In this document: positions 24,370-34,369 of the stretch, piece by piece | Numbering within the stretch: the first letter of the stretch is position 1 | Layout: each line of letters starts with the position of its first letter | DNA from: Zhengitettix transpicula | Taxonomy: Eukaryota; Arthropoda; Insecta; Orthoptera; Tetrigidae | Direction: 5' to 3' | DNA length: 64,000 bases | Assembly: GCA_037074705.1 (NCBI GenBank) | Contig: CM073593.1 | Coordinates: 6,515,001 to 6,579,000 of the forward strand | The notes under the pieces: model-generated | Told to the model about the DNA's origin: nothing | The model's input: only the letters and a program-made list of their open reading frames with translations | Database searches by the model: none | Program-made: the position numbers and the translations under genes

Positions 24370-25150
24370 ACAGTTTTAAGCTTTTCGTCGTTAGAAAGAG
24401 ACGCTAATCAGCCAAACAATTAAATTTTCTTAGTTATTTTTTCTCTATTTAAAGGTAAGGACGAAGGTCGTATTTGGTAGTATGATTTTTTACAGACGTA
24501 CAATTCCTTTTATATATGCCATTTATTCCTATTCACAATTCTTTTGTACGGATTTCTGCTTTATTGAAAATCGATTTTTATCCATGACATACATCGACCT
24601 ATATCAACGTTTACTTAAAACGTTGTTCAGATTATATGTTCAGATACAACAGTTCAGATATTTATCTAAATTTCATAACCGTTAGCTAAATATATTCTTG
24701 GCACACAAAGAATTTAATTTGATGCTTAGGAATTCCCTTTTTATGGTGAGCAGGTAAATTTATGGCTGTTAGTCCCGTCTCATTACGATGTTTGTATGAA
24801 GTAGATAAGAATTTATTGTGAACATTACAGGCAGAGTAACTGGATTGTCGACTACTGGAGTTTGTAGCCTGAGGATTTCAGAGCCTGGGATCCTGTATCT
24901 GGCGCCAGTGTTATTATGGGGTAGACTGAGATATTGCGATCTTGGGCGAAGGTCTGAAGAATTGCACATGACAAAGTTGTCCTTTTGCGAGTATATATTA
25001 TAACAGGTATGCATATATATTCGTAGGAATTGTGAGATTTTGAGGAAGAATGTTATGTAAAAAATACAAATAAACAATATTAAAAAAAAAACTTCCATAT
25101 ATTTACTCGCGGGAGTTTATTTGCACAGTTCAATAAACTATAATTTAAAC
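24370..25150. other. AT-rich spacer with no recognised gene
   Basis: Only short, family-less frames are present on both strands. I see no repeat shared with the rest of the window. Confidence 0.4.
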
Positions 25151-25164
25151 ATTAAAAATACAAT

Positions 25165-25692
25165 GTGGCTGGTCTGCGAGGGCTATTCTCTCGCAGGCAG
25201 AACCATGTAGGAGGAACAGGAACGGGCTACCTATGGGGATGCTTTTTCTTCTCTCCGTTTTTGAACTAAGGTTCCCACATGCCGAGGCACCACGGTCTGT
25301 TTTGAGAGGTGTATGTTCCGGGGTCACAGACCTTGGGCATACTGTAAGAGTTGTCCTCTATTCCTATTGGAATAGTCGGCGAGTTGCCTCCTAAACCGGT
25401 CAAGACACGGCGAGGGGAAAGCTGCGACCCCACAGATAACCCCTCTCCCGCCATCGGAAGGGCGTGGGACAAGTACGCAATGCCCGACCTACCTGATGCA
25501 GGTTTTTCTAGGGTTTGTCCTGCATTTCTTTAGGGGATTGCCGGGTAGGATCCTTAAAATATAGCCCGGGGCCCTAGTTATCTCTTGGCTACCTTCTTTT
25601 ACCCTTCCGCATCCCCCCTTTCGAATCCCTTCCAATGCTATTAAAGGGGAGTTACCACTATGTGGATTATCCTCATGTAGCCTGTTAAAAAA
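25165..25692 (+). mobile_element. Family A retroposon-like repeat, copy 2 (near full length)
   Basis: The sense head is CTGCGAGGGCTATTCTCTCG, with a CTGCGAG/CTCGCAG hairpin. The middle contains CCGAGGCACC, GGGCGTGGGACAAGTACGC and CCTGATGCAGG. The tail is CATGTAGCCTGTT followed by A6. It is directly followed by copy 3 in the same orientation. Confidence 0.85.
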
Positions 25693-26220
25693 CAATGGAT
25701 CAAGCCTGCAAGATTATTCTCTCGCAGGTGAACCTTCCTAGAGAGCTCTGGCGGAGGCTACCTTTGGGGATGCCTTCACATCTCTCTGGTTTTTGAACTA
25801 AGGTTCCCGCATGCCGAGGCACCTCGGTCTGTTTTGAGAGGTGTATGTTTCGGGGTCGCTGACCTTGGGCATACGGTAAGAGTTGTCCGCTATTCCTATT
25901 GGAATAGTCGGCCAGCGGCCTCCTAAACCGGTCGAGGCACAGATAGGGGAAAGCTGCGACCCTACAGATAAACCCTCTCCCACCATCGGAAGGGCGTGGG
26001 ACAAGTACCAAATGCACGACCTACCTGATGCAGGTTATTTTTCCTGCATCATTTTTAGGCGAATTGCCGGGTAGGATCCTTAAAATATAGCCCGGGGGTC
26101 CTAGTTGACCCTTGGCTACCTTCCTCTACCCTTCCGCATCTCCCCTTTCAAATCCCTTTCTAAGCAATTAAAGGGGAGTTGCCACCATAGGGATTACCCT
26201 CATGTAGCCTGTTACGTAAA
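25693..26220 (+). mobile_element. Family A retroposon-like repeat, copy 3 (tandem partner of copy 2)
   Basis: It has the same order of blocks as copy 2, ending CATGTAGCCTGTTACG and an A-run. AAAAATACAAT flanks the pair on the left (25154-25164) and on the right (26221-26231), and ACAATGG occurs at the internal junction. Confidence 0.85.
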
Positions 26221-26231
26221 AAAAATACAAT

Positions 26232-26960
26232 ACTCTCGTATTGTTTATCAAATTTGATTTATTAAAGCAAACGGATGATCTGCAATCTTAGTAACTTCTT
26301 TTCAAGTGTCAGGTGTAATTGTTTCAGTTTCACTTCAGGAAATTTTAAATTTTTATTTCAACTCAACTTACTAATTTGTACCATAACAGCAGCAAATTAA
26401 TATGTGGGGAATTTTGACAGTAGCTAATTTTGGAATATATATCAACCTGAAAATAAATGGTATAATGAGAAATGTTCTGTGCATAAATCAAAAATTACTT
26501 AAAATTTCGCAAGGGTATTTGTTCTTGAACGTCATATAACTTGTGAAATTGGAGGACTTGGATTTTTGGTGTTACCATATACATCCTTCTGACATTTTTT
26601 AAGTAATTTAAAGTTTAAATAATTATGGTAAAATAATATGAGTAGAAACGCATTTTGTGTTTTTTGTAATTACATTTCAACGGGGAATAATTTTTTTCTG
26701 TCTGTGAGAGTAAACAAGGAAGTCGCATTTCCGGTGATAAGTCCAGGACGTTCCAGACTGCGGCGTTTGCAATAAACTGCACACACAAACACGTATAACT
26801 AAATCCAGCAATAACGTTATTCTGTCCCGGCCATATCGCGATAAATTGTCCTAATAGAGATGCAATACTGAAGAATAATCTGACTGCAAATGACAATTAT
26901 GACCATATTTAGTGTAAGAACCCGGCACCCGCAATTCAAATAATTAACCCTCAAAAACGG
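26232..26960. other. AT-rich spacer with no recognised gene
   Basis: A 93-codon antisense frame at 26615-26896 shows no family signature. I see no element boundaries. Confidence 0.4.
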
Positions 26961-26962
26961 AC

Positions 26963-27361
26963 ATGGATAATTCACAACTAACTGCATCTACGAGCTCGAC
27001 AAGGCAAGCTGATAAGAAAGACGTCAGTAATCCTGAACAGAAGACAAGCATTAATCCATCCAAGAAAACAAAACAAAACATTCAGGCTCATAAATATAAG
27101 GCGCTTAGTCAATCATTAGGTCCACTAAAAATATTATGTGAAGAAGAAACCAGTGCTCCACTATACCTTTGGACTCTTATACTAAATGATACGGACTCAA
27201 AGAACCCAAGGACCATTATTAGAGATTACCAAATATCCTCTACATCTTTCATAAATATATTGGAATCTTTTTACCCACACTTAAATGATAAAACGGCAAA
27301 AAGTAGAATAAAAAGGCTCATAAATTTAGTCAAGAAACAAGAAGCAGACGCCTCCTCCTAA
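26963..27361 (+). CDS. Unrecognised intronless ORF, 132 aa
   Basis: The frame starts MDNSQLTASTSSTRQADKKD. It has a Ser/Thr/Lys-rich, probably disordered N-terminal third, then an amphipathic C-terminal part (SQSLGPLKILCEEETSAPLY ... TIIRDYQISSTSFINILESF ... SRIKRLINLVKKQ). It ends TCC TCC TAA. There is no signal peptide, membrane segment or cysteine motif. It sits in a repeat-rich stretch, and the sequence just downstream (27430-27545) is itself repeated at 36825-36937. It may therefore be the small ORF of a non-autonomous transposon or a captured gene fragment. No known family was recognised. Confidence 0.35.
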   Translation: MDNSQLTASTSSTRQADKKDVSNPEQKTSINPSKKTKQNIQAHKYKALSQSLGPLKILCEEETSAPLYLWTLILNDTDSKNPRTIIRDYQISSTSFINILESFYPHLNDKTAKSRIKRLINLVKKQEADASS

Positions 27362-27429
27362 TAAAAACAGACAATGACTACAGTACAGTGGAATCTGCAA
27401 CAGTCGCAGCTTCAAATAAGTTAATATAA

Positions 27430-27546
27430 TTAATTATCCTATTATTATGAAGAATGATTAACAAATGCGAATTGTAAAATGTAAATGTAAGAAACCCACA
27501 TTTGAAATGTATAATTCATTTTTCAAACTGTTCAATTGTATGTATA
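27430..27546 (+). repeat. Dispersed repeat, empty-site partner of the 36.9-kb mariner
   Basis: The string from TGATTAACAAATGCGAATTG through AAGAAACCCACATTTGAAAT to CAATTGTATGTA is nearly identical to 36845-36939. There it is interrupted by a mariner at the final TA. Confidence 0.85.
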
Positions 27547-27884
27547 TTATTGGAATCAATGTGAATCGCAGCATAGTTACGTAAATAAGCACTATTTGTA
27601 ATTTATGTAATGACCAAGTTGTTAACGCGACCATTATATACCTTTAATAAAAAAAATTACGTTATGAATACCTAGATAAAGATTCACTACACACCGCTCC
27701 CTTAGTAGAACGAAACAGTAAATAGTTCCGAATTCCTTAGTAAACGCCCAGACGAGGAACGATAGCTTCCATTCCAAGATTTTAAAAGAAAAATTTAAAT
27801 TTCTGTCAAGTGTGTTTATAGTGAAAACGCACATTAGACTATGTCCGTTTACTTGACAGAGACCCATAAATATAATTGAGTAGT

Positions 27885-28073
27885 TGGGTGTCCACCGTGG
27901 CGTTGCTAGGGTTGTCATAATGAAACTCAGTGACATGCATAACGCCGGATTCGATTCCATTCTCGGTAGTTATTTTATGTAACGCCCGTCCACACCTACC
28001 CATAAGGGTGCTCCCCTCCCATGTCGAAAGTGTTAAAATTATACAGAAGCAAGATCGGGAGAAACACTATCTA
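27885..28073 (+). repeat. Repeat family B copy, left part (split by mariner)
   Basis: It contains CTCAGTGACATGCATAACGC, ATTTTATGTAACGCC, GGGTGCTCCCCTCCCATG and GTTAAAATTATACAGAAGC, and runs into GAAACACTATCTA where the mariner begins. The remainder of the unit resumes at 29402. Confidence 0.8.
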
Positions 28074-29401
28074 CCACTGTGATCAAAAAGTAAGGTGAAA
28101 TTGTCATTTAAAGCTCCCGGGTATTAGGAAGGCAGGTATTTTTTTCCTAGGTTGGTAGGACTGTCAATAATATTTTCCAAGTATCTGTTTGTTAAAAGGT
28201 TTACTTATCTCCGAGTTACACGTAGTTTTGAAAACAACCAAAAGTGAATCTTTCGGTTTTTGCGATGGGTGATTTTGTTGAGCAAAGAACTTGCATCAAA
28301 TTTTGTTTACGGAACGAATATTCTTGTGCGGACACGTTGAAAATGTTACAGAAGGCCTTTGGTGATCAAACTATGGCACAAAAAATCGTACGTAGTAAGT
28401 AGTACGTAGTAAGTAGTACGAGTTCAAAGAAGGCCGAGAACGCGTTGAAGACGATCCGCGCTCTGGACGTCCATCAATGTCTACCGATGAGGGCCACGTC
28501 CAAAACATCAAAGATTTTGTACTTGAAAATCGTCGATGGACAATTAGAGATCTCGCTGATAGTGTTGGAATATCATTTGGCTCAGGCCAAAACGTTTTGA
28601 AGAATGTTTTGTGTCTCAAACGCGTCAAGTCTCGATTGGTGCCAAAATCACTCAACCTTTTTTTGGAAAAAAAGCGTCGCGTTGATGATGTGTGTGAAAC
28701 TTTGCGGTCTGACTATCAGGACCACTTGAAATGCATCATTACTGGAGACGAGACTTGGATTTACGCATACGACCCTGAAACCACCGACCAATCCAGCGAA
28801 TATCGTGCAAAAGGTGAAGCAAGACCGAAAAGACCACGGCAAAGTCGATCGGAAATCAAGGTCATGTTGACAGTTTTCTTTGATTATAGTGGTGTGGTTC
28901 ACTATGAATTCCTTCCGCCGGGCAAACTGTCAACAAAGAATATTATTTGAGCGTTATGCGTCGTTTGCGTGAAGCTATTCGTCTGAAACGGCCGGAATTA
29001 TGGGAGAACAACTCTTGGTTCCTTCATCACGATAATGCACCATGTCATACTGCATTGGTTCTTCGCGACTTTTTTGCCAAAACCTCGACTCATATCGTTC
29101 CGCAACCACCGTATTCGCCTGATTTGGCTCCGTGCGACTTCTGGCTATTTAGCAGACTCAAAAGGCCAATTCGGGGACGACGTTTTGACACGATTGAGGA
29201 GGTAAAAACCGAATCGAAGAAGGTCTTGAAGGCTATACCGGAAAAAGACTATTCCGACTGTTTCGAGGACAGGAAAAAGCGTTGGAAAAAGTGCGTTTTA
29301 TCGGACGGGGATTACTTTGAAGGGGATGAAATTGATTTAGAAGAATAAATAAAGAATTTATATTTTATAAATAAATTCACCTTACTTTATGTTCACAGTG
29401 G
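28074..29401 (+). mobile_element. mariner element copy 1 with terminal inverted repeats and TA duplication
   Basis: The left terminus CCACTGTGATCAAAAAGTAA plus GGTGAA is answered by TTCACCTTACTTTATGTTCA plus CAGTGG. TA dinucleotides lie at 28072-28073 and 29402-29403. Length is 1328 bp. It is inserted inside a family B repeat. Confidence 0.97.
28265..29348 (+). pseudogene. mariner transposase, frameshifted (copy 1)
   Basis: The start is MGDFVEQRTCIKFCLRNEYS. The order is an HTH N-terminal domain, then the catalytic D,D(34)D blocks TGDETWIYAYDP, WFLHHDNAPCHTA and YSPDLAPCDFWLF, ending DEIDLEE. Two breaks inactivate it. One is a scrambled, duplicated stretch at 28388-28420 (GTACGTAGTAAGTA repeated) replacing the usual YKWYNEF codons. 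The other is a one-base loss in GGCAAACTGTC at 28921-28931, which throws the frame into a TGA at 28948. The second break is shared with the 37-kb copy. Confidence 0.95.
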
Positions 29402-29403
29402 TA

Positions 29404-29600
29404 TCTCATTGACCCCAAAATATTTTCTTTCGACGGAAATATCGTCTGTTTTATTATGTTTGAAAATTCCCAACCCCATCCCGCGTCCGCAGTGTTCGTT
29501 TCCGGATCGAAGGAAACACGTGTACGAAATTATGTCAAAATTGCTCCACGGGTGTAGAGTTGTTTGGGGAACACACACATACAGTGTATTTAATTTATTA
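29404..29600 (+). repeat. Repeat family B copy, right part
   Basis: TCTCATTGACCCCAAAATAT, ATATCGTCTG and GTTTGAAAATTCCCA continue the unit interrupted by the mariner. It ends in the same GAAATTATGTCAAAATTGCT-type tail seen at 24.3 kb. Confidence 0.75.
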
Positions 29601-29609
29601 TAGGAAGAA

Positions 29610-30350
29610 GGAAATAATTTGAGGCTTCGTATTCTACTCTAAATCCTAATAATCCCTAGCGTCGCAGTATATTTCTCAGTAATTTCGTTATAACTGAATT
29701 TCTTTCATGTTTTATCTTTGTTATCATTTTTGTTACTTTTACGATTGCCGCAAAGTAGAGATTTCTTTTAATGAAGCTGGTGGAGATTGTAATTGATTTT
29801 ACGCGTCAATTTTTTTGTTGTTCTCTCATGTTTTATTCCGGTAAGTTTTTTTTCCCCAGAAACTGTTTACTTGAGGGTAATTCACCTTTCGGATATTTCT
29901 CCGTAATAGGACGGGAAAGTAAATCCCTAGCGAAACGTGCATCAGGAAGGTCGGTCTTTCAATAGCTGTCCGATTCTTTGCGATGACGGAAGAATGTGGC
30001 AGGAATCGCAGACACGGGTAATCTTGTTAATCAACTATTTAAATTCAATATAATTATTTAAATTTTGAAGTCTAACGTCTGTGTAAATAAATTTTATGAC
30101 AAAACCGTCAATAACTCAAGTTCAAAAATTCATTATTTTATTAATTAATTAAATTACACGACATGTTTCGGTCATCTTGAGGCAAGGATAACAGAGAGAT
30201 ATTTACATTATAAAGATACCCATCGACCTCCGACTTTTTTGCTTCAGAGAAACCGGGATTTTTTCCTAACCTGTCTACAAACTTACAATTATTTTCGTCT
30301 TAAGATTCATAATTTGCGAGAATCGATTAGTAAACTTCCCACGAAGCATG
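29610..30350. other. No recognised gene
   Basis: This is AT-rich sequence with short frames only. Nothing shared with other parts of the window was seen. Confidence 0.4.
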
Positions 30351-30365
30351 TGTCGATAACCTGAA

Positions 30366-31135
30366 GGGTCTTGAACTCACTTCTGGGAACAGTTGATGGT
30401 CGTTACTGAGAACCGCGCTCTGTAAACTTTATGCGACGAGTTCATAAATCATACCTCTGGGTAGTTTCATTCTAAATAGAGCCAATATTAAACAGCTATG
30501 ACTCTAACTAAAATAATTTTATTCTTAGAATGAAGAGAAATTGAAAAAAGGGTTATTTTTACGTCTGATTTATATCAAATAGTTAATGTAGTTCATGTCC
30601 AATTTCTTCATTAAATTAAAAAAAGATTCGGTATGGTAAAATACACTATACAAATTTGTTATTATCATGAAGGTCAAGATTCTCCAGATTCTGGTTCAAA
30701 CAAATTATAATGTTCAATATGCGGGGGTGCACTTTGGGGTGGGGGGGATTTTCAAACATGCTAAAGCGGCCGTATTTGCGTTGGATAAATATTTTTCTGG
30801 ATCAATGAGGTTGCTTCCGATATGTATTGTTTCAACCCCCTTTCGGCATACGAGAGGAGCACGCTTAGGAGCGGGGGGGGGGGGGACGCGTTACATAAAA
30901 ATAACGTGAAAGCAACCGAGATTCAAATCCGGGATTATTGATGTCGCCGAGTTTAGCTATGACATTAAAATTGCCGGTTAAGTTGTGCTTCAACCCATAT
31001 TAATGGGGGTAGGGAGGGAAAATAAAGTTCCGCGTGAAATATTAAACACGTGCAGCTACCCACAGGTATAATTTATGAACTCGTCGCATAACAGAGCGTC
31101 GTTCTCCGTAACGACCATCAACTGCTCTTCTTCGC
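30366..31135. mobile_element. Foldback element enclosing a family B copy
   Basis: The left arm at ~30388-30462 (CAGTTGATGGTCGTTACTGA ... TATGCGACGAGTTCATAAAT) is the reverse complement, with a few mismatches, of 31070-31135 (ATTTATGAACTCGTCGCATA ... GTAACGACCATCAACTG). The interior contains a reversed family B unit (GCGGGGGTGCACTTTGGGGT, GTTTCAACCCCCTTTCGG, GGGGGGGGGGACGCG). A further piece of the outer sequence (CCAGAAGTGAGTTCAAGAC) recurs inverted at 32770. Confidence 0.7.
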
Positions 31136-31182
31136 ACCAGACGAAAGGAACAAGGAACCCAAAAACGTTGTGTGGTATTTAT

Positions 31183-32721
31183 TGTAATGAATAATTAATG
31201 ATTAAACGAATGAATTGCCCCATGTTGTGGAATCCAAAAATGTAATGAATAGATAAAAAATTAATTAAATGAATTATTTAACAAAAATAATTAGTGTTAC
31301 AATTAACTTTCCCTACGTTGGCATGCCGAAATTTAATTTAAGAAACAAATATTTTATTTATAATTTGTTGGGCATTCTAAATAAACGAAACCTTTATAAG
31401 ACAATTTACTTCATTGAATATAAATTTACGACATTTGCTCGGTGGTTAAATACATTTAAATCACAAAGTTTAGCAATCTGCTCTCAGGGTCGTTTACTTG
31501 GGCTTGATAAGTAAAGAACAATCAAAGTATTTATAAATTAATTAATTAACAATCCAAATCCAAAATGAGACGAACTAAATCTGACGAATACCTTTAACTA
31601 TCGTTTACAAACTTAATTAATTTGGTTTCTACTTAGAAAATGTCCTGCTGGTACCAGACTTAGTTTCGGGGCTTGGGGACACAATTTTCGCTAAAATGCC
31701 ATGAATCTCAGATTCTACACTTAATGGTCAAACACACGATCGTAGTTATTGGATTTTCCTCCGGGAACTCGATCTGCTTCACCTCCGGGTCATCAGCCAG
31801 ACATATAGTTACTCAATGTCTTTATGTGGAAAATGTTGATTTCAGTACGCGTATGAATCTGAATATGGCGCTAAATATTTGATTCTGCTTTGCGGACTTT
31901 TTACAATGTCCAGACTTTATACTTGGATTTTAAAACTTATAATTCACTCGGTTAAATTTTTAACTTGGGCCACGCTGATCGTTCTCTCAAAGTTACAAAT
32001 TCTCCCTCCTACGATTTCAGACAGACTAACCTCAGAAAGCGCTCGCAGTGACCTATGTCTGCGAGGGCTATTCTCTCGCAGGCAGTACCTGCGAGGGATG
32101 TTCTCTCACAGGCAGAACCTTCTAGGAGAGACAGGAAGGGGCTACCTTTACGGATGCCTTTTCCTCTCTCCGTTTTTGGACTAAGGTTCCCACAAGCCGA
32201 GGTACCTCGGCCTGTTTTGAGAGGTCTTCCGCGGTCACAGACCTTGGGCATACGGTAAGATTTGTTCGCTGTTCCCATTGGAACAGTCGACCAGCTGCCT
32301 CCTAAGCTGGTGGAGGTACGGAGAAAGGAATGCTGCGTCCCCACAGCAAACTCTTATCCCGTTATCGGATGGGCGTGGGACAAGTACCCAGTGCCCGACC
32401 TACCTGATGCAGGTTTTTCTAGGGTTTTCCCTGCATTATTTTTAGGCGAATGCCGGGTAGGATCCTTAAACTATAGCCCGGGGGCCCTAGTTAACCGTTG
32501 GCTACCTTCCTCTACCCTTCCGCACCCCCCCCCTTTGATCCCTTCCTATGCTATTAAAGGGGAGTTGCCACCATTTGGATTACCCTCATGTAGCCTGTTA
32601 CCCTAAAAAAAAGCGCTCGCAGCCCGCAAACAATGACCGCCGACAGATTGTTGTCTTTGAAAATGTTAATGCTAAACAATCCAATTATTTAAATAATTAC
32701 TGGCCTCTAATTAGTATTAGA
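31183..32721. mobile_element. Solo LTR (family L2) interrupted by a family A insertion
   Basis: It begins TGTAATGAATAATTAATG and ends CCTCTAATTAGTATTA. The same landmarks in the same order (GAATTGCCCCATGTTG, CTGCTGGTACCAGACTTA, CAGAAAGCGCTCGC, CTAATTAGTATTA) define the L2 copy at 60676-61687. Subtracting the 561-bp insertion leaves ~975 bp, close to the 1012 bp of the other copy. No internal retroelement genes adjoin it. Confidence 0.8.
32049..32609 (+). mobile_element. Family A retroposon-like repeat, copy 4, with 13-bp target duplication
   Basis: AAAGCGCTCGCAG occurs at 32036-32048 and again at 32610-32622. The head carries the CTGCGAGGGCTATTCTCTCG hairpin unit twice (32060-32115). The tail is TAGCCTGTTACCCT plus an A-run. 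The uninterrupted counterpart of the insertion site is present at ~61566-61590 in the other L2 LTR, which confirms the boundaries. Confidence 0.92.
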
Positions 32722-32729
32722 TATTATCA

Positions 32730-32766
32730 CTTTTTTGTCTGAATTGACTATCTTTCTTATTCATTG
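32730..32766. repeat. Single arm of the 7.5-kb palindrome family
   Basis: CACTTTTTTGTCTGAATTGA followed by CTATCTTTCTTATTCATT matches the right arm at 7515-7554 and, reversed, 63622-63660. Confidence 0.75.
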
Positions 32767-32799
32767 GTCCCAGAAGTGAGTTCAAGACACTTTCTTACT

Positions 32800-33420
32800 A
32801 CATTCTACATTACAGGGAGGATTTTTAACTCTGTAAGTACCAGAAAATTCTGGAACCTCTTGAGGTACCAGGAAAATTAGAGACTCTTTTAGAAAACCGA
32901 GAATATTTATCACGTTGTTACGGTACCGAGAGTACTTGTGACACGCACAAGGTAGCAGAAGTAATTTCGTCCTTTTCAGGCTAAAGGGAATGTATCTGAT
33001 CCTCTTCATCTAATATTTACTTAAATAGCAATCAGAAACACAATCTATGGGCTTAGAATTGATTTACATATTTGTAAAATATCTGATGCGGTCCTCTCTC
33101 AATATTGGTCCCCGGTTCCTACGTCATCAGGTCAACAGGCCAGCATTTCTTTAGTTTTCTGTTGATTCTGTGTTCCAGCAACGGGTGTCTAAATGGGTTC
33201 GTAGGCCTGTGTGTTTCCAGTCTTACACGGTGTTCCATTGCTCTCGCTTGAATTATATCTTTTATGTATGGTATTCGTAGATCATGATGTAGAGTTAGGT
33301 TACTCACATATAAAGGAGCATGAACCGTTGCTCTGAGGATTCATGACTGCGATTTTATATACAAACTCGGTTTATTCAATCTCTTAACGTAATGCAGGAA
33401 TTTTTGTCCTTCTTAAAGTA
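32800..33420. other. No recognised gene
   Basis: Several loosely similar phrases such as 'GGTACCRRGAGT' and 'GAGTATTT' recur here and again at 34370-34650. This hints at one old degenerate repeat flanking the 168-bp array on both sides. Confidence 0.35.
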
Positions 33421-33422
33421 TA

Positions 33423-34325
33423 AAGAGTTCTCGGGTTTCCGGTTGGGTAACGTGATTTGAGCACAACGTTTTCATGGCTCACACCGCCATCTTCGTCTGG
33501 TGAACTGTTGTCGAGATTCGGGAAGTGTGTGTTATATACTCCGTCGAACCAATCAGGAGTTTTCAGGTCTGGCGGTGTCAGCAATGGAAACGTTGTGCTC
33601 AAATCACGTTACCCGACCGGAAACCCGAGAACTCTTTATGCAGATACTTACGGACCAGACCTGAAAACTCCTGGTTGGTTTGACGGTGTAAATAACACAC
33701 ACTTCCCGAATCTCGACAACAGTTCACCTGAAGAAGATGGCAGTGTCAGCCATGGAAACGTTGTGCTCAAATCACGTTACCCGATCGGAAACCCGAGAAC
33801 TCTTTATACAGATACTTACAGACCAGACCTGAAAACTCCTGTTTGGTTTGACGGAGTATATAACACACACTTCCCGAATCTCGACAACAGTTCACCTGAA
33901 GAAGATGGCGGTGTCAGCCATGGAAACGTTGTGCTCAAATCACGTTACCCGATCGGAAACCCGAGAACTCTTTATACAGATACTTACGGACCAGACCTGA
34001 AAACTCCTGTTTGGTTTGACGGAGTATATAACACACACTTCCCGAATCTCGACAACAGTTCACCTGAAGAAGATGGCGGTGTCAGCCATGGAAACGTTGT
34101 GCTCAAATCACGTTACCCGATCGGAAACCCGAGAACTCTTGATACAGATACTTGCGGACCAGACCTGAAAACTCCTGTTTGGTTTGACGGAGTATATAAC
34201 ACACACTTCCCGAATCTCGACAACAGTTCACCTGAAGAAGATGGCGGTGTCAGCCATGGAAACGTTGTGCTCAAATCACGTTACCCGACCGGAAACCCGA
34301 GAACTCTTTATACAGAATATACGTC
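33423..34325 (+). repeat. 168-bp tandem array (~4.5 direct units plus one inverted unit), hammerhead-like
   Basis: The string CACCTGAAGAAGATGG starts at 33725, 33893, 34061 and 34229, exactly 168 bp apart. A reversed unit occupies 33423-33570. Each unit has GATGGC-loop-GCCATGGAAACGTTGTG, then a stem GTG/CAC plus AAC/GTT, then GGAAACCCGAGAACTC. This is the same layout as the Penelope-type terminal repeats. Because 168 is 56 codons, a 303-codon open frame (33457-34368) runs through the array; I regard it as a periodicity artefact, not a protein. Hammerhead-bearing tandem repeats of this size class (retrozymes) are known in animals. The exact catalytic core is not intact to my eye. Confidence 0.85.
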
Positions 34326-34369
34326 GGGAAAACTTACGCTCTTCTTAAAGTATTCTGACAGTTTTTGAT

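Noticed and set aside
32262..32606. 114-codon frame (and similar frames at 25.3, 25.9, 39.8, 46.0 and 48.4 kb)
   Set aside because: The frames recur only because the same non-coding family A repeat recurs; start, stop and frame differ among copies.
33423..34325. CRISPR-like array
   Set aside because: The repeats are 168 bp and contiguous with no unique spacers, in eukaryotic DNA.
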